Of a stretch of 64,000 bases of DNA, positions 33,343 to 43,745 are shown in pieces. How positions within the stretch are numbered: position 1 is the first letter of the stretch; every line of letters starts with the position of its first letter. Under the pieces are notes generated by a model that saw only the letters and a list, made by a program, of their open reading frames with translations, was not told the origin of the DNA and did not search any database. Source of the stretch: Microbispora rosea subsp. aerata (GTDB lineage Bacteria; Actinomycetota; Actinomycetes; Streptosporangiales; Streptosporangiaceae); the NCBI RefSeq assembly GCF_014647835.1, contig NZ_BMPY01000007.1, positions 1 through 64,000 on the forward strand, read 5' to 3'. The position numbers and the translations under genes are program-made.

Positions 33343-35439
33343 TCAGGCCGTCCCGTCGTCCACGGCCCGCCAGCGCCTGGTGGCGATCAGGTGGTGCTGG
33401 AGGTCGACCTCGCCCCGGTGCCGCAGCCACTTGCCGTCGGAGTGCAGCGCCCAGGCGGTGGTGGTCTCCTGGAACGCCAGGTCCAGCAGATCGGACAGGT
33501 ATTCGCGGTGCTGCGGGCTGGTGACCTTGACCAGCGCCTCGACCCGCCGGTCCAGGTTGCGGCGCATCAGGTCGGCGCTGCCGATCCAGATCTCCGGCCG
33601 TCGTCCCCCGCCGAACTCGTAGATCCGTGAGTGTTCCAGGAAACGGCCGAGCACGCTGCGTACGCGGATGTTCTCCGACAGGCCGGGAACGCCGGGGCGA
33701 AGGGTGCAGATGCCGCGCACCCACAGATCCACCGGCACGCCCGCCTGCGACGCGCGATACAACGCGTCGATGATCGGCTCGTCCACGATCGAGTTGGTCT
33801 TGATGCGGATCCCGGCCCGGCGGCCCGCCGTGCGGTGGGCGATCTCCTGCTCGATCCGGGCGAGCAGGCCCCGGCGCAGCGAGTCGGGCGCGACCAGCAG
33901 CCTTCGATACTCGGACTGGTGGGAGTAGCCGGTCAGGTGGATGAACAGGTCGGTGACGTCCTCGCCCACCTGCGGATCGGCGGTGAGCAGGCCGAAGTCC
34001 TCATACTGGCGGGCCGTCTTCGGGTTGTAGTTGCCGGTGCCGATGTGGCAGTAGCGCCGCAGCTCGCCGCCCGCCTCCTGGCGGACCACCATCGCCAGCT
34101 TGCAGTGTGTTTTGAGGCCGAGCACGCCGTACACGACGTGGCAGCCGGCCGTCTCCAGCTTGCGCGCCCAGGAGATGTTCGCGTGCTCGTCGAACCTCGC
34201 CTTGATCTCCACCACGACCACGACCTGCTTGCCCGCCTCGGCCGCGTCGATCAGCGCGTCCACGATCGGCGATTCGCCGCTCGTGCGGTAGAGGGTCTGT
34301 TTGATCGCCAGCACGTCCGGGTCGGCCGCCGCCTCCTCCACGAACCGCTGCACGCTCGTCGCGAACGAGTCGTACGGATGGTGGATGAGGATGTCCCGCT
34401 CGCGCAGCGTGGCGAACAGGTCGTCCTCGGCGCTGATCGCCTCCGCCGGGACGAACGGCCGGTAGTGCAGCTCCGGGCGGTCGAGGTCGGCGATGGCGTG
34501 CAGCCCGGTTAAGTCGAGCGGCCCGGGCAGCCGGTAGATCTCGTTGCCGGCCACGCCGAGCTCGTCCACGAGCAGGTCGAGCACCTCGGGGGTGATGGTG
34601 TCCTCCACCTCCAGCCGCACCGGCGGGCCGAACCTGCGGCGCAGCAGCTCGCGCTCCAGCGCCTTCATCAGGTTCTCGGTGACGTCCTCGTCGATCTCCA
34701 GGTCCTCGTTCCTGGTCACCCGGAAGACGTGGTGCTGCACGACCTGCATGCCCTTGAACAGCTCGCCCAGGTGCGCCGCGATCACGTCCTCCAGCGGGAC
34801 GAACCGGTTCGGCGACGCGGTCACGAACCGGGGGAGCTGCGAGGGGACCTTCACCCGGGCGAACACCGTGTGGCCGTTCTCCGGGTTGCGCACCATCACG
34901 GCAAGGTTCAGGGAAAGACCCGAGATGTACGGGAACGGGTGGGCGGGATCGACGGCCAGCGGCGTCAGCACCGGCCGGATCCGCTCACGGAAGAGCTTGC
35001 GCAGCGCCGTCCGCTCGTCCTTGGCGAGGTCGTCCCAGCGGACGATCGCGATGCCCTCCACGGCCAGCTCCGGGCAGATGCGGTCGTGGAAGACCGCCGC
35101 GTGCCTGCGGGCGAGCTCGTCGGCGACCGTCGCGATCCGCGACAGCGCCTCGGTCGGCGTCAGCCCGCCGGTCGTCCGCAGCAGCAGGCCCGTCGCCATC
35201 CGCCGCCTGAGCCCGGCCACCCGTACGCGGAAGAACTCGTCCAGGTTGCTGGCGAAGATCGCGAGGAACCGGACGCGTTCGAGCAGCGGCAGCGAGGAGT
35301 CCTCCGCCAGCTCCAGGACACGCTCGTTGAACTGGAGCCAGCTCTCCTCCCGGTTGAGGAAGCGGTCGCCGGGCAGAGGGGCTCGCGTGGTGAGGTCGGC
35401 CTCCTCGGTCTCGCGGACGGGGGAGTTTTGGGCGGACAT
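33343..35439 (-). CDS. ppk1: Polyphosphate kinase 1
   Basis: 698 residues. Reversibly polymerises the terminal phosphate of ATP into polyphosphate. The N domain begins [20 protein letters not shown] and carries [13 protein letters not shown]. The catalytic C1/C2 domains show [16 protein letters not shown] and [19 protein letters not shown], which contains the autophosphorylated His. The end [18 protein letters not shown] is the usual PPK1 tail. Full length for the family. The upstream 20 bp on the coding strand contain GGTTCCATTCACCC, a weak resemblance to a PHO box. Leads the ppk1-mutT1 operon. Confidence 0.95.
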   Translation of the reverse strand: MSAQNSPVRETEEADLTTRAPLPGDRFLNREESWLQFNERVLELAEDSSLPLLERVRFLAIFASNLDEFFRVRVAGLRRRMATGLLLRTTGGLTPTEALSRIATVADELARRHAAVFHDRICPELAVEGIAIVRWDDLAKDERTALRKLFRERIRPVLTPLAVDPAHPFPYISGLSLNLAVMVRNPENGHTVFARVKVPSQLPRFVTASPNRFVPLEDVIAAHLGELFKGMQVVQHHVFRVTRNEDLEIDEDVTENLMKALERELLRRRFGPPVRLEVEDTITPEVLDLLVDELGVAGNEIYRLPGPLDLTGLHAIADLDRPELHYRPFVPAEAISAEDDLFATLRERDILIHHPYDSFATSVQRFVEEAAADPDVLAIKQTLYRTSGESPIVDALIDAAEAGKQVVVVVEIKARFDEHANISWARKLETAGCHVVYGVLGLKTHCKLAMVVRQEAGGELRRYCHIGTGNYNPKTARQYEDFGLLTADPQVGEDVTDLFIHLTGYSHQSEYRRLLVAPDSLRRGLLARIEQEIAHRTAGRRAGIRIKTNSIVDEPIIDALYRASQAGVPVDLWVRGICTLRPGVPGLSENIRVRSVLGRFLEHSRIYEFGGGRRPEIWIGSADLMRRNLDRRVEALVKVTSPQHREYLSDLLDLAFQETTTAWALHSDGKWLRHRGEVDLQHHLIATRRWRAVDDGTA

Positions 35440-36341
35440 AGAACGAGATATGCCCTATGTGGGTGAATGGAACCTTAACTAGGGCACAACGAAAGCGTCA
35501 GCCCGCCCTCCACAAGCCGCGTTCTCCCTGATCACCGCACCTTCCGGGCCTCGGAGCGCACCGCCGCGATCATCCTCTTCGGCGGGGAGTTGCCGGTGTC
35601 GGTCATCACGTCTTCGGCGGGCTTCGCGTTCCCGCGTGACCTGGCCCGCGCCGCGCGGGCGTTCGCGCCGTCGCGTCATCGGCGAAGCCGGCGCCCCGCC
35701 GGCCTCCTCCGGCGTGCGGGCCCCGGGGCGCCGCCACCCGAGTGCGGCGGCCCACTGGCCGAAAGCGGGGGCCTGCCGGCTGAGGGCGGCGGCCCGCTGG
35801 CCGAGGTGCGCCGGCGCGCGGCACACGACCTGGTGGCCGCGCGGGTCGTACTCCCTCGTTGATCGGCTGACGAGCCGCACCGCACGATGTCCCGGACCGA
35901 CACGCGCAGAGGCAAGGCGTGCTGCCACCGCCCATGCCCCGGCAGCCCTTCCTCGGCCCGTCGCGCGTAGGGGCGGGGTTCGGTGCCACCATCCATGTCC
36001 TAGCGGGCCTTCCCCGAACTTCCGCAGGAACGGGCAGAGCGCGGTGCCGTCATCCGTGCCGCGGCAGCCCTTCCCCTGACCGTCGCACGCGAGGGCCGGG
36101 TGGTCGCTCACAAGCCTTCTCATGCGGTGACTGTCCGCGAGCCGTCTTGGTCTCCTGTCGGCTGCGCGTGAGTCGCCGCCCGCGACACGGCCGGGGCAAG
36201 GTGTCCGGCAGCCGTGCGCGGGGTGCGCCGCTTCCGTACCGGCCGCATGGCCGCGGACGAGACCGGCCGGCCGTGGGCGGGGCCGTCAGATGTCTCCGAA
36301 CTGTTTCCGTGCCGTGGGCGGGGCTGTCGAGTGTCTCTGTG
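35440..36341. other. 900-bp non-coding stretch between ppk1 and the TetR gene
   Basis: It carries the ppk1 promoter and a three-unit degenerate repeat (35919-36103). Frames crossing it on both strands are Pro/Gly/Arg-rich composition artefacts. I see no gene. Confidence 0.6.
35919..36103. repeat. Degenerate tandem repeat, about 62-bp period, three units
   Basis: Units begin at 35919, 35982 and 36043. Each shows GTGC(C/T)G/A-CC, a (C/A)ATCC(G/A)TG segment, (G/A)GC(A/G)G(C/G)CCTTCC, and a variable second half. The first 32 bases are best conserved. Confidence 0.6.
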
Positions 36342-37334
36342 TTACTTCCGGTCGAGTCCCTTCGCGCGTTCGCGTTGTTCGCGTTCTTTGGCCTTTTCGA
36401 GTTCGCGTTGTTGGCGTTCGAGTTGTTTGGCGCGCTCGCGTTGCTCGCGCTCTCGTGCCTTCTCCTGTTCGCGGCGGAGCTTCTCCTGCTCCTTCCGCTG
36501 CCGTTCGAGCTCCTTGGCGCGTTCGCGTTGTTCGCGTTCTTTGGCCTTTTCGAGTTCGCGTTGTTGTTTGGCGCGCTCGCGCTGTTCGCGTTCCCGTGCC
36601 TTCTCCTGTTCGCGGCGGAGCTTCTCCTGCTCCTTCGACTCGCGCTCGCCGGGCCTCGCCGTACGGGATTCCGCGCCGGGGGACAGGACCAGCCCGCGCG
36701 TCGCGCCGGTGAGCGCCGGGTTGGGGTCGAGGCCCGTCAGACCGTTCCAGGACAGGTTCACCAGGTGGGCGGCGACCTCCTCGCGGCGCGGCTTGCGCAC
36801 GTCGAGCCACCACTGCCCGGTGAGGGCGGTCATTCCCACGAGCATCTGGGCGTACATCGGCGCGAGCTTCGGGTCGTAGCCGCGCTCTTTGAACTCGTCC
36901 GCCAGCACGTCCTCCACCTGGCTGGCGATGTCGCTGATCAGGCTGGCGAAGGTGCCCGTCCCCGAGGCGGCGTGGGAGTCGCGGACCAGAATGCGGAAGC
37001 CCTCGCTGCTCTCCTCGATGTATTGAAGGAGAGCGAGGGCGGCCCGCTCCAGCTTGATCCGCGCGTGGGAGGCCGACAGGGCCTGAGTGACCAGGCTGAG
37101 CAGGCGCTGCATCTCGCGGTCGATCACGACGGCGTAGATGCCCTCCTTACCGCCGAAGTGCTCGTACACCACGGGCTTGGACACCTTGGCCCTGGCCGCG
37201 ATCTCCTCGACCGAGGTGCCGTCGAAGCCCTTGTCCGCGAACAGGGCACGGCCGACCTGGATAAGCTGCTCGCGCCGTTCCGCGCCGGTCATGCGTCTGC
37301 GGGATCGGGAGGACTCGCTCACGGGTTCCATCAT
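36342..37334 (-). CDS. TetR-family regulator with long charged coiled-coil tail
   Basis: About 330 residues. RRRMTGAERREQLIQVGRAL and SVEEIAARAKVSKPVVYEHF form the DNA-binding domain. The regulatory domain ends near LVNLSWNGLTGLDP. Then comes a tail of about 100 residues made only of Lys, Arg, Glu, Gln, Leu and Ala, containing two near-identical units of about 45 residues that each begin KEQEKLRREQEKAREREQRE. Such a helix is not part of the TetR fold. The frame is open further upstream to TTG 37580, overlapping the desaturase stop, through an Ala/Pro-rich stretch; I prefer ATG 37334, where family similarity begins. Likely regulator of the desaturase gene. Confidence 0.85.
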   Translation of the reverse strand: MMEPVSESSRSRRRMTGAERREQLIQVGRALFADKGFDGTSVEEIAARAKVSKPVVYEHFGGKEGIYAVVIDREMQRLLSLVTQALSASHARIKLERAALALLQYIEESSEGFRILVRDSHAASGTGTFASLISDIASQVEDVLADEFKERGYDPKLAPMYAQMLVGMTALTGQWWLDVRKPRREEVAAHLVNLSWNGLTGLDPNPALTGATRGLVLSPGAESRTARPGERESKEQEKLRREQEKAREREQRERAKQQRELEKAKEREQRERAKELERQRKEQEKLRREQEKAREREQRERAKQLERQQRELEKAKEREQRERAKGLDRK

Positions 37335-37572
37335 GGCGGGTGTCGCGGCCCTCACCCGGTTCGGGCCGGTTTCCGGTTTCTTGGCGGGAGCTGCCGGACG
37401 TGCCGGTACGGCCACCGCGGAGGCGGGGGCCGTACGGGTGCCGGGACCGGCCGGCGCCGGAGGCGTGGACGCGGCGGGCGCCGGGTGGGGCGCGGGCGCC
37501 GAGGCAGAGGATTTCGGGGTCAGGGCCGCCGCGTTGCGGAGAGCGGCCCTGCCGTCATCGCTGACCGAATCG

Positions 37573-38511
37573 TCAGGCAATGCGCTTCGCCGCCAGCCGT
37601 TCGGGGTTCGGCCAGCGCACGTCGTAGACCCAGCCGGCCTTCTCGAACCAGCGGATGAGACCCGCGCTGAGGTCGATCTGGCCCTTGAGCGCGCCGTGCC
37701 GGGCGCAGGTGGGGTCGGAGTGGTGCAGGTTGTGCCACGACTCGCCGAACGACGGGATGGCCAGCCACCACACGTTGCGGGACTTGTCGCGCGACTCGAA
37801 CACCTCCTCGCCGAACACGTGGCAGATGGAGTTGACCGACCAGGTCACGTGGTGCAGCAGCCCGATCCGGACCAGGGTGCCCCAGAAGAACGCGGTCAGC
37901 GCGCCGTGCCAGGACCAGGTGATGAGGCCGCCCAGGATCGGCGGAAGCAGCACGGAGCTCACGGCGATCGTGGGGAACCACCGGTGCAGCTTCATCACGT
38001 CCGGGTCCTTCAGCAGGTCCGGGGCGTACTTGGCGCGGTTGGTGCGCTCGGCCTCGAAGAGCCAGCCCACGTGGGCGTACAGCAGGCCCTTGCACATCGA
38101 CTTGAAGCCGGGCCCGAACCGCCACGGCGAGTGCGGGTCGCCCTCCTTGTCGGAGAACTTGTGGTGCTTGCGGTGGGCGGCCACCCAGTCCACGACCGAC
38201 ATCTCCAGCGAGAGGCTGCCGGCGATGCCGAGCGCGATCTTCAGAGGCCGGTTGGCCTTGAAGGAGCCGTGCGTGAAATAGCGGTGGAACCCGACCGTGA
38301 CCCCCAAACCGGTGACGATGTAGAACGCCGCGGCGATGATGACGTCGGTCCAGCCCAGGCCCCATCCCCAGGCGAACGGGACCGCGGCGATGATCGCCAG
38401 GATCGGCAGGCCGACCACGAGTCCGAAGACGACCAGATCGGTTTTGCTCTTGCCTTCCGGTTCGAACTCCGGCTTCGGCTGAGGTGAGGGACGTTCGGTC
38501 AGGACGGTCAT
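37573..38511 (-). CDS. Membrane acyl-CoA (delta-9 type) fatty-acid desaturase
   Basis: 312 residues. All three di-iron histidine boxes are present: HRYFTH, HRKHH and HNLHH, plus HHVTWSVNSICH before the third. Four hydrophobic segments (starting LVVFGLVVGLPILAIIAAVP). Introduces a cis double bond into acyl-CoA to adjust membrane fluidity, using an electron donor not encoded nearby. The TetR gene lies downstream on the same strand, and a palindrome in the promoter is a likely binding site for it. Confidence 0.93.
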   Translation of the reverse strand: MTVLTERPSPQPKPEFEPEGKSKTDLVVFGLVVGLPILAIIAAVPFAWGWGLGWTDVIIAAAFYIVTGLGVTVGFHRYFTHGSFKANRPLKIALGIAGSLSLEMSVVDWVAAHRKHHKFSDKEGDPHSPWRFGPGFKSMCKGLLYAHVGWLFEAERTNRAKYAPDLLKDPDVMKLHRWFPTIAVSSVLLPPILGGLITWSWHGALTAFFWGTLVRIGLLHHVTWSVNSICHVFGEEVFESRDKSRNVWWLAIPSFGESWHNLHHSDPTCARHGALKGQIDLSAGLIRWFEKAGWVYDVRWPNPERLAAKRIA

Positions 38512-39117
38512 GGGCTACCTCACGAGATGGGGAAGATTGTCTGGCTACGCCACCGTAACCTACGCCATCGTAAGTTAGGAATCCCTAAGAGCGAATGTGT
38601 GGAAGGTGACGCTCCGGGCCGCATCTGGTGGCGAATCCACGCCTTGCACCAACGGTCGGCCATCTGCTAGTGCCTCGTGCTCGCTTGGGGCCGAACTGTC
38701 GATATCGCGGCGGTCCACCGCGACGTGCCCGGAATGTTCTCTCGGTAACACCTGGGCTCGCCGTACTTGCGGTCATTTGCCTGACCTGCGAAAACAGGTG
38801 GCATTAGGAAGAGGTGCGCGGGCGCCGCCGGCTGCCCGGCGCCGGACGTGTCGGCTGGGCGGCATCGGACGTGTCGACTGCCGGCATCGGAACCGAGGGC
38901 CCCGAACGGCTCTCGCCACGGCGACCCGCGATAGCGCTTCCCGCCCTCGCTCGGCCCTCGGTTGTCGGAGTTCCACAGCCGCCGGTGTTCACGGTGAGAC
39001 GGCCGACCCTCGGTGGGGCGAGTGGGCCGGCGAGCCGCCGATCGCGGCGGCCGGTCAAACAGGGGTGCTGCCACACGCCGTACTCGACATCGATGGACGC
39101 CGGCGTCCTGGAGGGGA
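38512..39117. other. Desaturase promoter region and non-coding DNA
   Basis: Beyond the operator at 38556-38577 I see no gene. Local short frames in both directions have no RBS and no recognisable product. Confidence 0.5.
38556..38577. promoter_or_regulatory. Palindromic operator upstream of the desaturase gene
   Basis: TAACCTACG ccat CGTAAGTTA: 9-bp arms with one mismatch, 45 bp before the start codon. The size and symmetry suit a TetR-type dimer, and the adjacent TetR gene is the obvious candidate. Confidence 0.7.
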
Positions 39118-39475
39118 TGTCGCGGCGAGGTGGTCGTCGTGCGGCGGCGTCGAGCTGGGAATCCGACGCGCGGATGTGGGAGTGGTGCCGAGGTGGTCGT
39201 CGTGCGGCGGCGTCGAGGTGGGCATATGGTGCGCCGATGGGCGAGTGATGTGGCGCCGGCGTGCGGATGTAGGCCCGGCGTGGCCGTCGTATGAGGGGTG
39301 GCCGGCAAGGTGGCGGTGTCGAGATGAGGATGCGACGAGCCGAGATGGGAGTGGTGCCGAGGTGGTCGTCGTGCGGCGGTGTCGAGGTGAGGATGCGACG
39401 CGCCGACGTGTGAGTGGTGTCGAGGCGGGCGCGGCATGGCGGTTGCGTGAGTGGTGGGGCGGCAGAGGCTTCTGA
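39118..39475. repeat. Minisatellite-like repeat, about 62-63-bp period
   Basis: The block GAGGTGGTCGTCGTGCGGCG recurs at about 39129, 39190 and 39358, each followed by GTCGAG(G/C)TG and a GATGTG/GATGGG-type end. Between 39242 and 39347 more degenerate units fill the gap. Adjacent units are 62-63 bp long. There is no fixed spacer/repeat alternation as in CRISPR. Confidence 0.7.
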
Positions 39476-39612
39476 TGTGCCTGCCGGGTGGCGGTGCCGA
39501 GGTGAGGCCGGTGAGGCGTGAATTTGGGGGAGCGCGTCAGGGGGGCGGCTCTGTATCCTGAGTTCGGATTCCGGCGGCCGCTGGAATCCGGCGTTACAGG
39601 ACGTCGCGTCCT

Positions 39613-39683
39613 TCCCGGGTCGTCTAGGGGCAAGACTACAGATTTTGGTTCTGTCAACGGAGGTTCGAATCCTCCCCCGGGAG
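39613..39683 (+). tRNA. tRNA-Gln (anticodon TTG)
   Basis: Cloverleaf: acceptor TCCCGGG pairs with CCCGGGA (39676-39682) plus discriminator G; anticodon stem ACAGA/TCTGT with loop TTTTGGT reading TTG; T-arm GGAGG TTCGAAT CCTCC. CCA is not encoded. Placement just before glmU is common in actinobacteria. Confidence 0.95.
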
Positions 39684-39866
39684 CCTGTTCATCCGCCCTC
39701 GCGCGCCCCCAGGGGGGTTGGTTCCGATCTGGGGCACGGCAGGTAAGCTCACCTTGTCGAGTGGGTGACCGTGCGGTTCCCTGGTAGTGGACGCGTGGGA
39801 GCCGCAGCCGAGCCCTACCAACCACGATCCGTGTAGTAAGCCGCGACGCCGAGGGAGCCTCAGTCC

Positions 39867-41336
39867 GTGAGTGTGCCGCGCCCGGCAGCCGTGATCGTCC
39901 TCGCCGCAGGCGAGGGCACCCGGATGAAATCAAAAACCCCCAAAGTCCTCCACGAGGTCTGCGGCCGAGCGCTCGTGGACCACATGCTCGCCGCCGCGCG
40001 TGGCCTCACCCCCGAGCGGCTGATCGTGGTGATCGGGCACGCGCGCGAGCAGGTCGGGGCCCATCTGGCGACGACCGCCCCGGACGCCCGTACGGTCGTC
40101 CAGGACAAGCAGAACGGCACCGGCCACGCCGTGCGCACCGCGCTCGAGGCCGAGGGCCCGATCGACGGCACCGTCCTGGTGACGTACGGCGACACGCCGC
40201 TGCTGCGCACCGAGACCCTGGCGGCCCTGCTCGAACGGCACGCCGCCGACGGCAACGCCGTCACGGTGCTGACCGCCGTCGTGCCCGATCCGACCGGTTA
40301 CGGCCGGATCGTACGGGACGAGAGCGGCGCGGTGCTGGAGATCGTCGAGGACAAGGACGCCACCCCCGAGCAGCGCGCGATCACCGAGATGAACTCGGGC
40401 GTGTACGCCTTCGACGGCGCGCTGCTGGCCGAGGGCCTGAAGCGGGTCGGCGCGGCCAACGCCCAGGGTGAGGAGTATCTGACCGACGTGCTGGCCATCC
40501 TCCGCGAGGACGGCCACCGGGTGGGCGCGCACGTGGCCGCCGACCACATCGAGGTCGAGGGCGTCAACGACCGCGTCCAGCTCGCCTTCGTCCGGCGCGT
40601 GCTCAACGATCGCATCCTGGAGGCGCACATGCGCGCCGGGGTGACCGTCGTGGACCCGGCCAGCACGTGGGTCGACGCCGGCGTCGCCATGGAGCCCGAC
40701 GCCGTGATCCACCCCGGCACCCAGCTCAAGGGGGCCACCAAGATCGGAGCGGGCGCCGAGGTCGGGCCCGGCAGCACGCTCACCGACACGGTCGTCGGCG
40801 AGGAGGCCGTCGTGCGCAACACCGTCGCCGAGGGCGCGGAGATCGGCCCCGGCGCGGTCGTGGGCCCCTTCTCCTACCTGCGGCCCGGCACCGTGCTCGG
40901 CCCCAAGGGCAAGATCGGCACTTTCGTCGAGACCAAGAACGCGCGGATCGGCGAGGGTTCCAAGGTGCCGCACCTGACGTACGTCGGCGACGCCACGATC
41001 GGGGTCGGCTCGAACATCGGCGCCGCGTGCGTCTTCGTCAACTACGACGGCGTTTCCAAGCACCACACGGTCGTCGGCGACCACGTGCGCGTGGGCAGCG
41101 ACAACATGCTCGTCGCTCCGGTCACGATCGGGGACGGAGCCTACACGGCCGCCGGATCGGTGATCACGTCGGACGTGCCTCCGGGGGCGATGGCGGTCGC
41201 CCGCGGCAAGCAGCGCAACATCGAGGGCTGGGTGGCGCGCCGCCGCGCCGGCACCAAGTCCGCGGAGGCGGCCCAGCGGGCGATCGAGGCCCGCGACGCG
41301 GCCGCGGCCAACGGCGGAGACCCCGCCGGCAGCTAG
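39867..41336 (+). CDS. glmU: Bifunctional N-acetylglucosamine-1-P uridyltransferase / glucosamine-1-P acetyltransferase
   Basis: 489 residues. The N-terminal nucleotidyltransferase carries [32 protein letters not shown] and NGTGHAV. From about residue 255 a left-handed beta helix of hexapeptide repeats supplies the acetyltransferase, with [14 protein letters not shown] and [11 protein letters not shown]. It makes UDP-GlcNAc for peptidoglycan and glycans. GTG 39867 has GAGGGA ten bases upstream. The C-terminal 30 residues are Ala-rich and disordered. Followed by prs as in relatives. Confidence 0.97.
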   Translation: MSVPRPAAVIVLAAGEGTRMKSKTPKVLHEVCGRALVDHMLAAARGLTPERLIVVIGHAREQVGAHLATTAPDARTVVQDKQNGTGHAVRTALEAEGPIDGTVLVTYGDTPLLRTETLAALLERHAADGNAVTVLTAVVPDPTGYGRIVRDESGAVLEIVEDKDATPEQRAITEMNSGVYAFDGALLAEGLKRVGAANAQGEEYLTDVLAILREDGHRVGAHVAADHIEVEGVNDRVQLAFVRRVLNDRILEAHMRAGVTVVDPASTWVDAGVAMEPDAVIHPGTQLKGATKIGAGAEVGPGSTLTDTVVGEEAVVRNTVAEGAEIGPGAVVGPFSYLRPGTVLGPKGKIGTFVETKNARIGEGSKVPHLTYVGDATIGVGSNIGAACVFVNYDGVSKHHTVVGDHVRVGSDNMLVAPVTIGDGAYTAAGSVITSDVPPGAMAVARGKQRNIEGWVARRRAGTKSAEAAQRAIEARDAAAANGGDPAGS

Positions 41337-41564
41337 GACCACCTGCGGTCCGCCCCCGCGGGCCGTACGGGGACAGGAAAAAGTACGAGGCGCGGTTTGA
41401 CCGCGTAGCGCCGAAGGGCCAGGCCAGGAGGGCACCGTGACCGACCACATCGACCGGGCGAAGGGGTTTGCGAGCCCCGGGCGAGACGAGGGAACGGCGT
41501 TATGGCCGGCTCGGCCTCACCAGGCCCGGTACGGCGAAAAGGCTCGACACGCGAGGAGCGCGGC

Positions 41565-42542
41565 ATGAGCGGCAAGAAGACGACCGGCGAGCGGAACCTG
41601 ATGTTCTTCTCCGGCCGGGCCCACCCCGAGCTGGCCAACGAGGTGGCGAGCGCCCTCGGCGTGGAGGTCACGCCGACGGCGCTGCGCGACTTCGCCAACG
41701 GCGAGATATACGTGCGCTACCTGGAGTCGGTGCGCGGCTGCGACGCCTTCGTGATGCAGAGCCATACCGCGCCGATCAACCAGTGGATCATGGAACAGCT
41801 GATCATGGTGGACGCCCTCAAGCGGGCCTCGGCCAAGCGGATCACCGTGATCATGCCGTTCTACGGGTATGCCCGCCAGGACAAGAAGGGCCGCGGGCGC
41901 GAGCCGATCACCGCCAGGCTGATGGCCGACCTGTTCAAGCAGGCGGGCGCCGACCGGCTGATGTCGATCGACCTGCACACCTCGCAGATCCAGGGCTTCT
42001 TCGACGGCCCGGTGGACCACCTGTTCGCCATGCCCGTGCTGATCAACTACCTGCGCGGCAAGCTCGACCCGGAGACGACCACGATCGTCTCGCCCGACAC
42101 CGGCCGCGTACGGCTGGCCGAGCGCTGGTCCGACTCGCTGGGCACGCCGGTGGCGTTCATCCACAAGCGGCGCGACCTCGACGTGGCCAACCAGGTGAAG
42201 GTGCACGAGGTGGTCGGCAAGGTGCGCGGCAGGACCTGCGTGCTGATCGACGACATGATCGACACCGGCGGCTCGATCTGCAAGGCGGCCGACGCGCTGT
42301 ACGACCACGGCGCGACCGACGTCATCGTGGCGGCCACCCACGCCGTGTTCTCCGGCCCGGCGGTGGATCGGCTCAAGAACTCCCGCATCTCCGAGGTGGT
42401 CGTGACCAACACGCTGCCCATCCCGGAGGAGAAGAGGTTCGACAACCTCACGGTCATGTCGATCGCCCCGCTGATCGCCCGGGCCATCACCGAGGTGTTC
42501 ACCGACGGCTCGGTCACCAGCCTCTTCGAAGGCGACAGCTGA
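41565..42542 (+). CDS. prs: Ribose-phosphate pyrophosphokinase
   Basis: 325 residues. Makes PRPP from ribose-5-phosphate and ATP. NLMFFSGRAHPELANEVASA at the start; ATP-loop region FANGEIYVRYLESVRG; the PRPP-binding loop CVLIDDMIDTGGSICKAADA. The Mg-binding region SIDLHTSQIQGFF is present. ATG 41565 with GAGGAG; an earlier ATG at 41502 would add an unconserved leader. Typically followed by rplY-pth; here about 14 kb of accessory genes intervene. Confidence 0.96.
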   Translation: MSGKKTTGERNLMFFSGRAHPELANEVASALGVEVTPTALRDFANGEIYVRYLESVRGCDAFVMQSHTAPINQWIMEQLIMVDALKRASAKRITVIMPFYGYARQDKKGRGREPITARLMADLFKQAGADRLMSIDLHTSQIQGFFDGPVDHLFAMPVLINYLRGKLDPETTTIVSPDTGRVRLAERWSDSLGTPVAFIHKRRDLDVANQVKVHEVVGKVRGRTCVLIDDMIDTGGSICKAADALYDHGATDVIVAATHAVFSGPAVDRLKNSRISEVVVTNTLPIPEEKRFDNLTVMSIAPLIARAITEVFTDGSVTSLFEGDS

Positions 42543-42558
42543 TTTTCCGGTGATTTTC

Positions 42559-42586
42559 CGGGCCCCCGGTCGTGTCCGGGGGCCCG
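42559..42586. terminator. Terminator between convergent prs and trpS
   Basis: Perfect 11-bp stem CGGGCCCCCGG tcgtgt CCGGGGGCCCG between the two stops, without a clear T-run. Confidence 0.7.
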
Positions 42587-42595
42587 TATCCGCGG

Positions 42596-43684
42596 TCAGT
42601 AGAGGGAGTTCATCGCCGCACGCACCTGCGTGAGCGTGGCGTCGGCGACGGCGGCGGCGCGTTCGTTGCCGTCGCGCAGCACCCGGCGGATGTGGGCGCG
42701 GTCGCGGGCCAGCTCGGCCCGTCGCGCGCGGATGGGCGCGAAGTAGTCGTTGACCGCGTCGGTGACGACGGCCTTCAACGCGGCGGCCCCCTTGCCGCCG
42801 ATCTCGCCGGCCACCTCGTGCGGGTCGCGGCCGAGGCACAGCGCGGCCAGCAGGACCAGGCTGGAGACCTCGGGACGGGCGACCGGGTCGTAGGTGATGT
42901 GCCGGTCCGCGTCGGTCTTCGCGCCCCGGATCAGCCGGGCGGTCTCGTCGGCGGTCGCGGACAGGGCGATCGAGTTGCCCCGGCTCTTGCTCATCTTGCC
43001 GCCGTCCGTGCCGAGCAGCAGCGGAGCCGCCGACAGCAGGGCCTCGGGCTCGGGGAACACGGGGCTCGCCGCGATGCCGTACCGCTTGTTGAAGCGGCGG
43101 GCGATGGTGCGGGCGATCTCCAGGTGAGGGAGCTGGTCCTGCCCGACCGGGACGAGGCGGGCCTTGCAGAACAGGATGTCGGCCGCCTGGTGGACCGGAT
43201 AGGTGAACATCAGCCCGCTGACCGCCGACTGGCGGGAATGGGCGATCTCGTCCTTGACCGTGGGGTTGCGGCTCAGCTCCGCCACCGAGACCAGGCTGAG
43301 GAACGGCAGGAGCAACTGGTTGAGCGCGGGGATCGCGCTGTGCGTGAAGATCGTCGCTCGGTCCGGGTCGATGCCCACGGCCAGGTAGTCGACGACCAGG
43401 TTCTCCACGTGCTCGGTGAGCCGGTCGGCGACGTCGCGGTCGGTCAGAACCTGGTAGTCCGCGATCAGCACCATCATGTCCACGCCCAGGTTCTGCAGGC
43501 GGACGCGGTTGTGCAGGCTGCCGAAGTAATGCCCCAGGTGCAGCCGTCCGGTCGGGCGGTCGCCGGTCAGCGCCCGGAACCGGCCGGGCTGCTCGCGGAT
43601 CTGTCTTTCCAGCTCGGCGCTGCGGCGCTGAGCGGCGGGCACGCCGAGGTCGTCGGCGGCGCCGGTGTCGAGGATCGTGCTCAT
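42596..43684 (-). CDS. trpS: Tryptophanyl-tRNA synthetase under attenuation control
   Basis: 362 residues, class I. HLGHYFGSLHN provides the HIGH motif, DGGKMSKSRGN the KMSKS motif, and VPVGQDQLPHLEIAR is conserved. Charges tRNA-Trp. ATG 43684 is preceded by AAGGGAG. Upstream lies a 13-codon leader with two adjacent Trp codons followed by an intrinsic terminator, the layout described for the auxiliary, indolmycin-resistant TrpRS genes of Streptomyces. So this may be the auxiliary rather than the main enzyme; a second trpS elsewhere in the genome would confirm that. Confidence 0.95.
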   Translation of the reverse strand: MSTILDTGAADDLGVPAAQRRSAELERQIREQPGRFRALTGDRPTGRLHLGHYFGSLHNRVRLQNLGVDMMVLIADYQVLTDRDVADRLTEHVENLVVDYLAVGIDPDRATIFTHSAIPALNQLLLPFLSLVSVAELSRNPTVKDEIAHSRQSAVSGLMFTYPVHQAADILFCKARLVPVGQDQLPHLEIARTIARRFNKRYGIAASPVFPEPEALLSAAPLLLGTDGGKMSKSRGNSIALSATADETARLIRGAKTDADRHITYDPVARPEVSSLVLLAALCLGRDPHEVAGEIGGKGAAALKAVVTDAVNDYFAPIRARRAELARDRAHIRRVLRDGNERAAAVADATLTQVRAAMNSLY

Positions 43685-43745
43685 GTGTGTCTCCCTTGGC
43701 GGTAGGTCCGCCGTTCCGACGGCGGCCCCTCGTCCAGGGAGCACG

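Noticed and set aside
35445-35475. Possible PHO box before ppk1 (GGTTCCATTCACCC on the coding strand)
   Set aside because: Only part of the direct-repeat consensus is matched, so it is mentioned in the ppk1 entry but not annotated as a site.
35479-36123. 214-residue minus-strand frame upstream of ppk1
   Set aside because: It runs through the degenerate 62-bp repeat, has no recognisable domain and no RBS.
39118-39475. Repeats considered as a CRISPR array
   Set aside because: Units of about 62 bp are contiguous and degenerate throughout, with no constant repeat and unique spacer alternation and no cas genes in the window.
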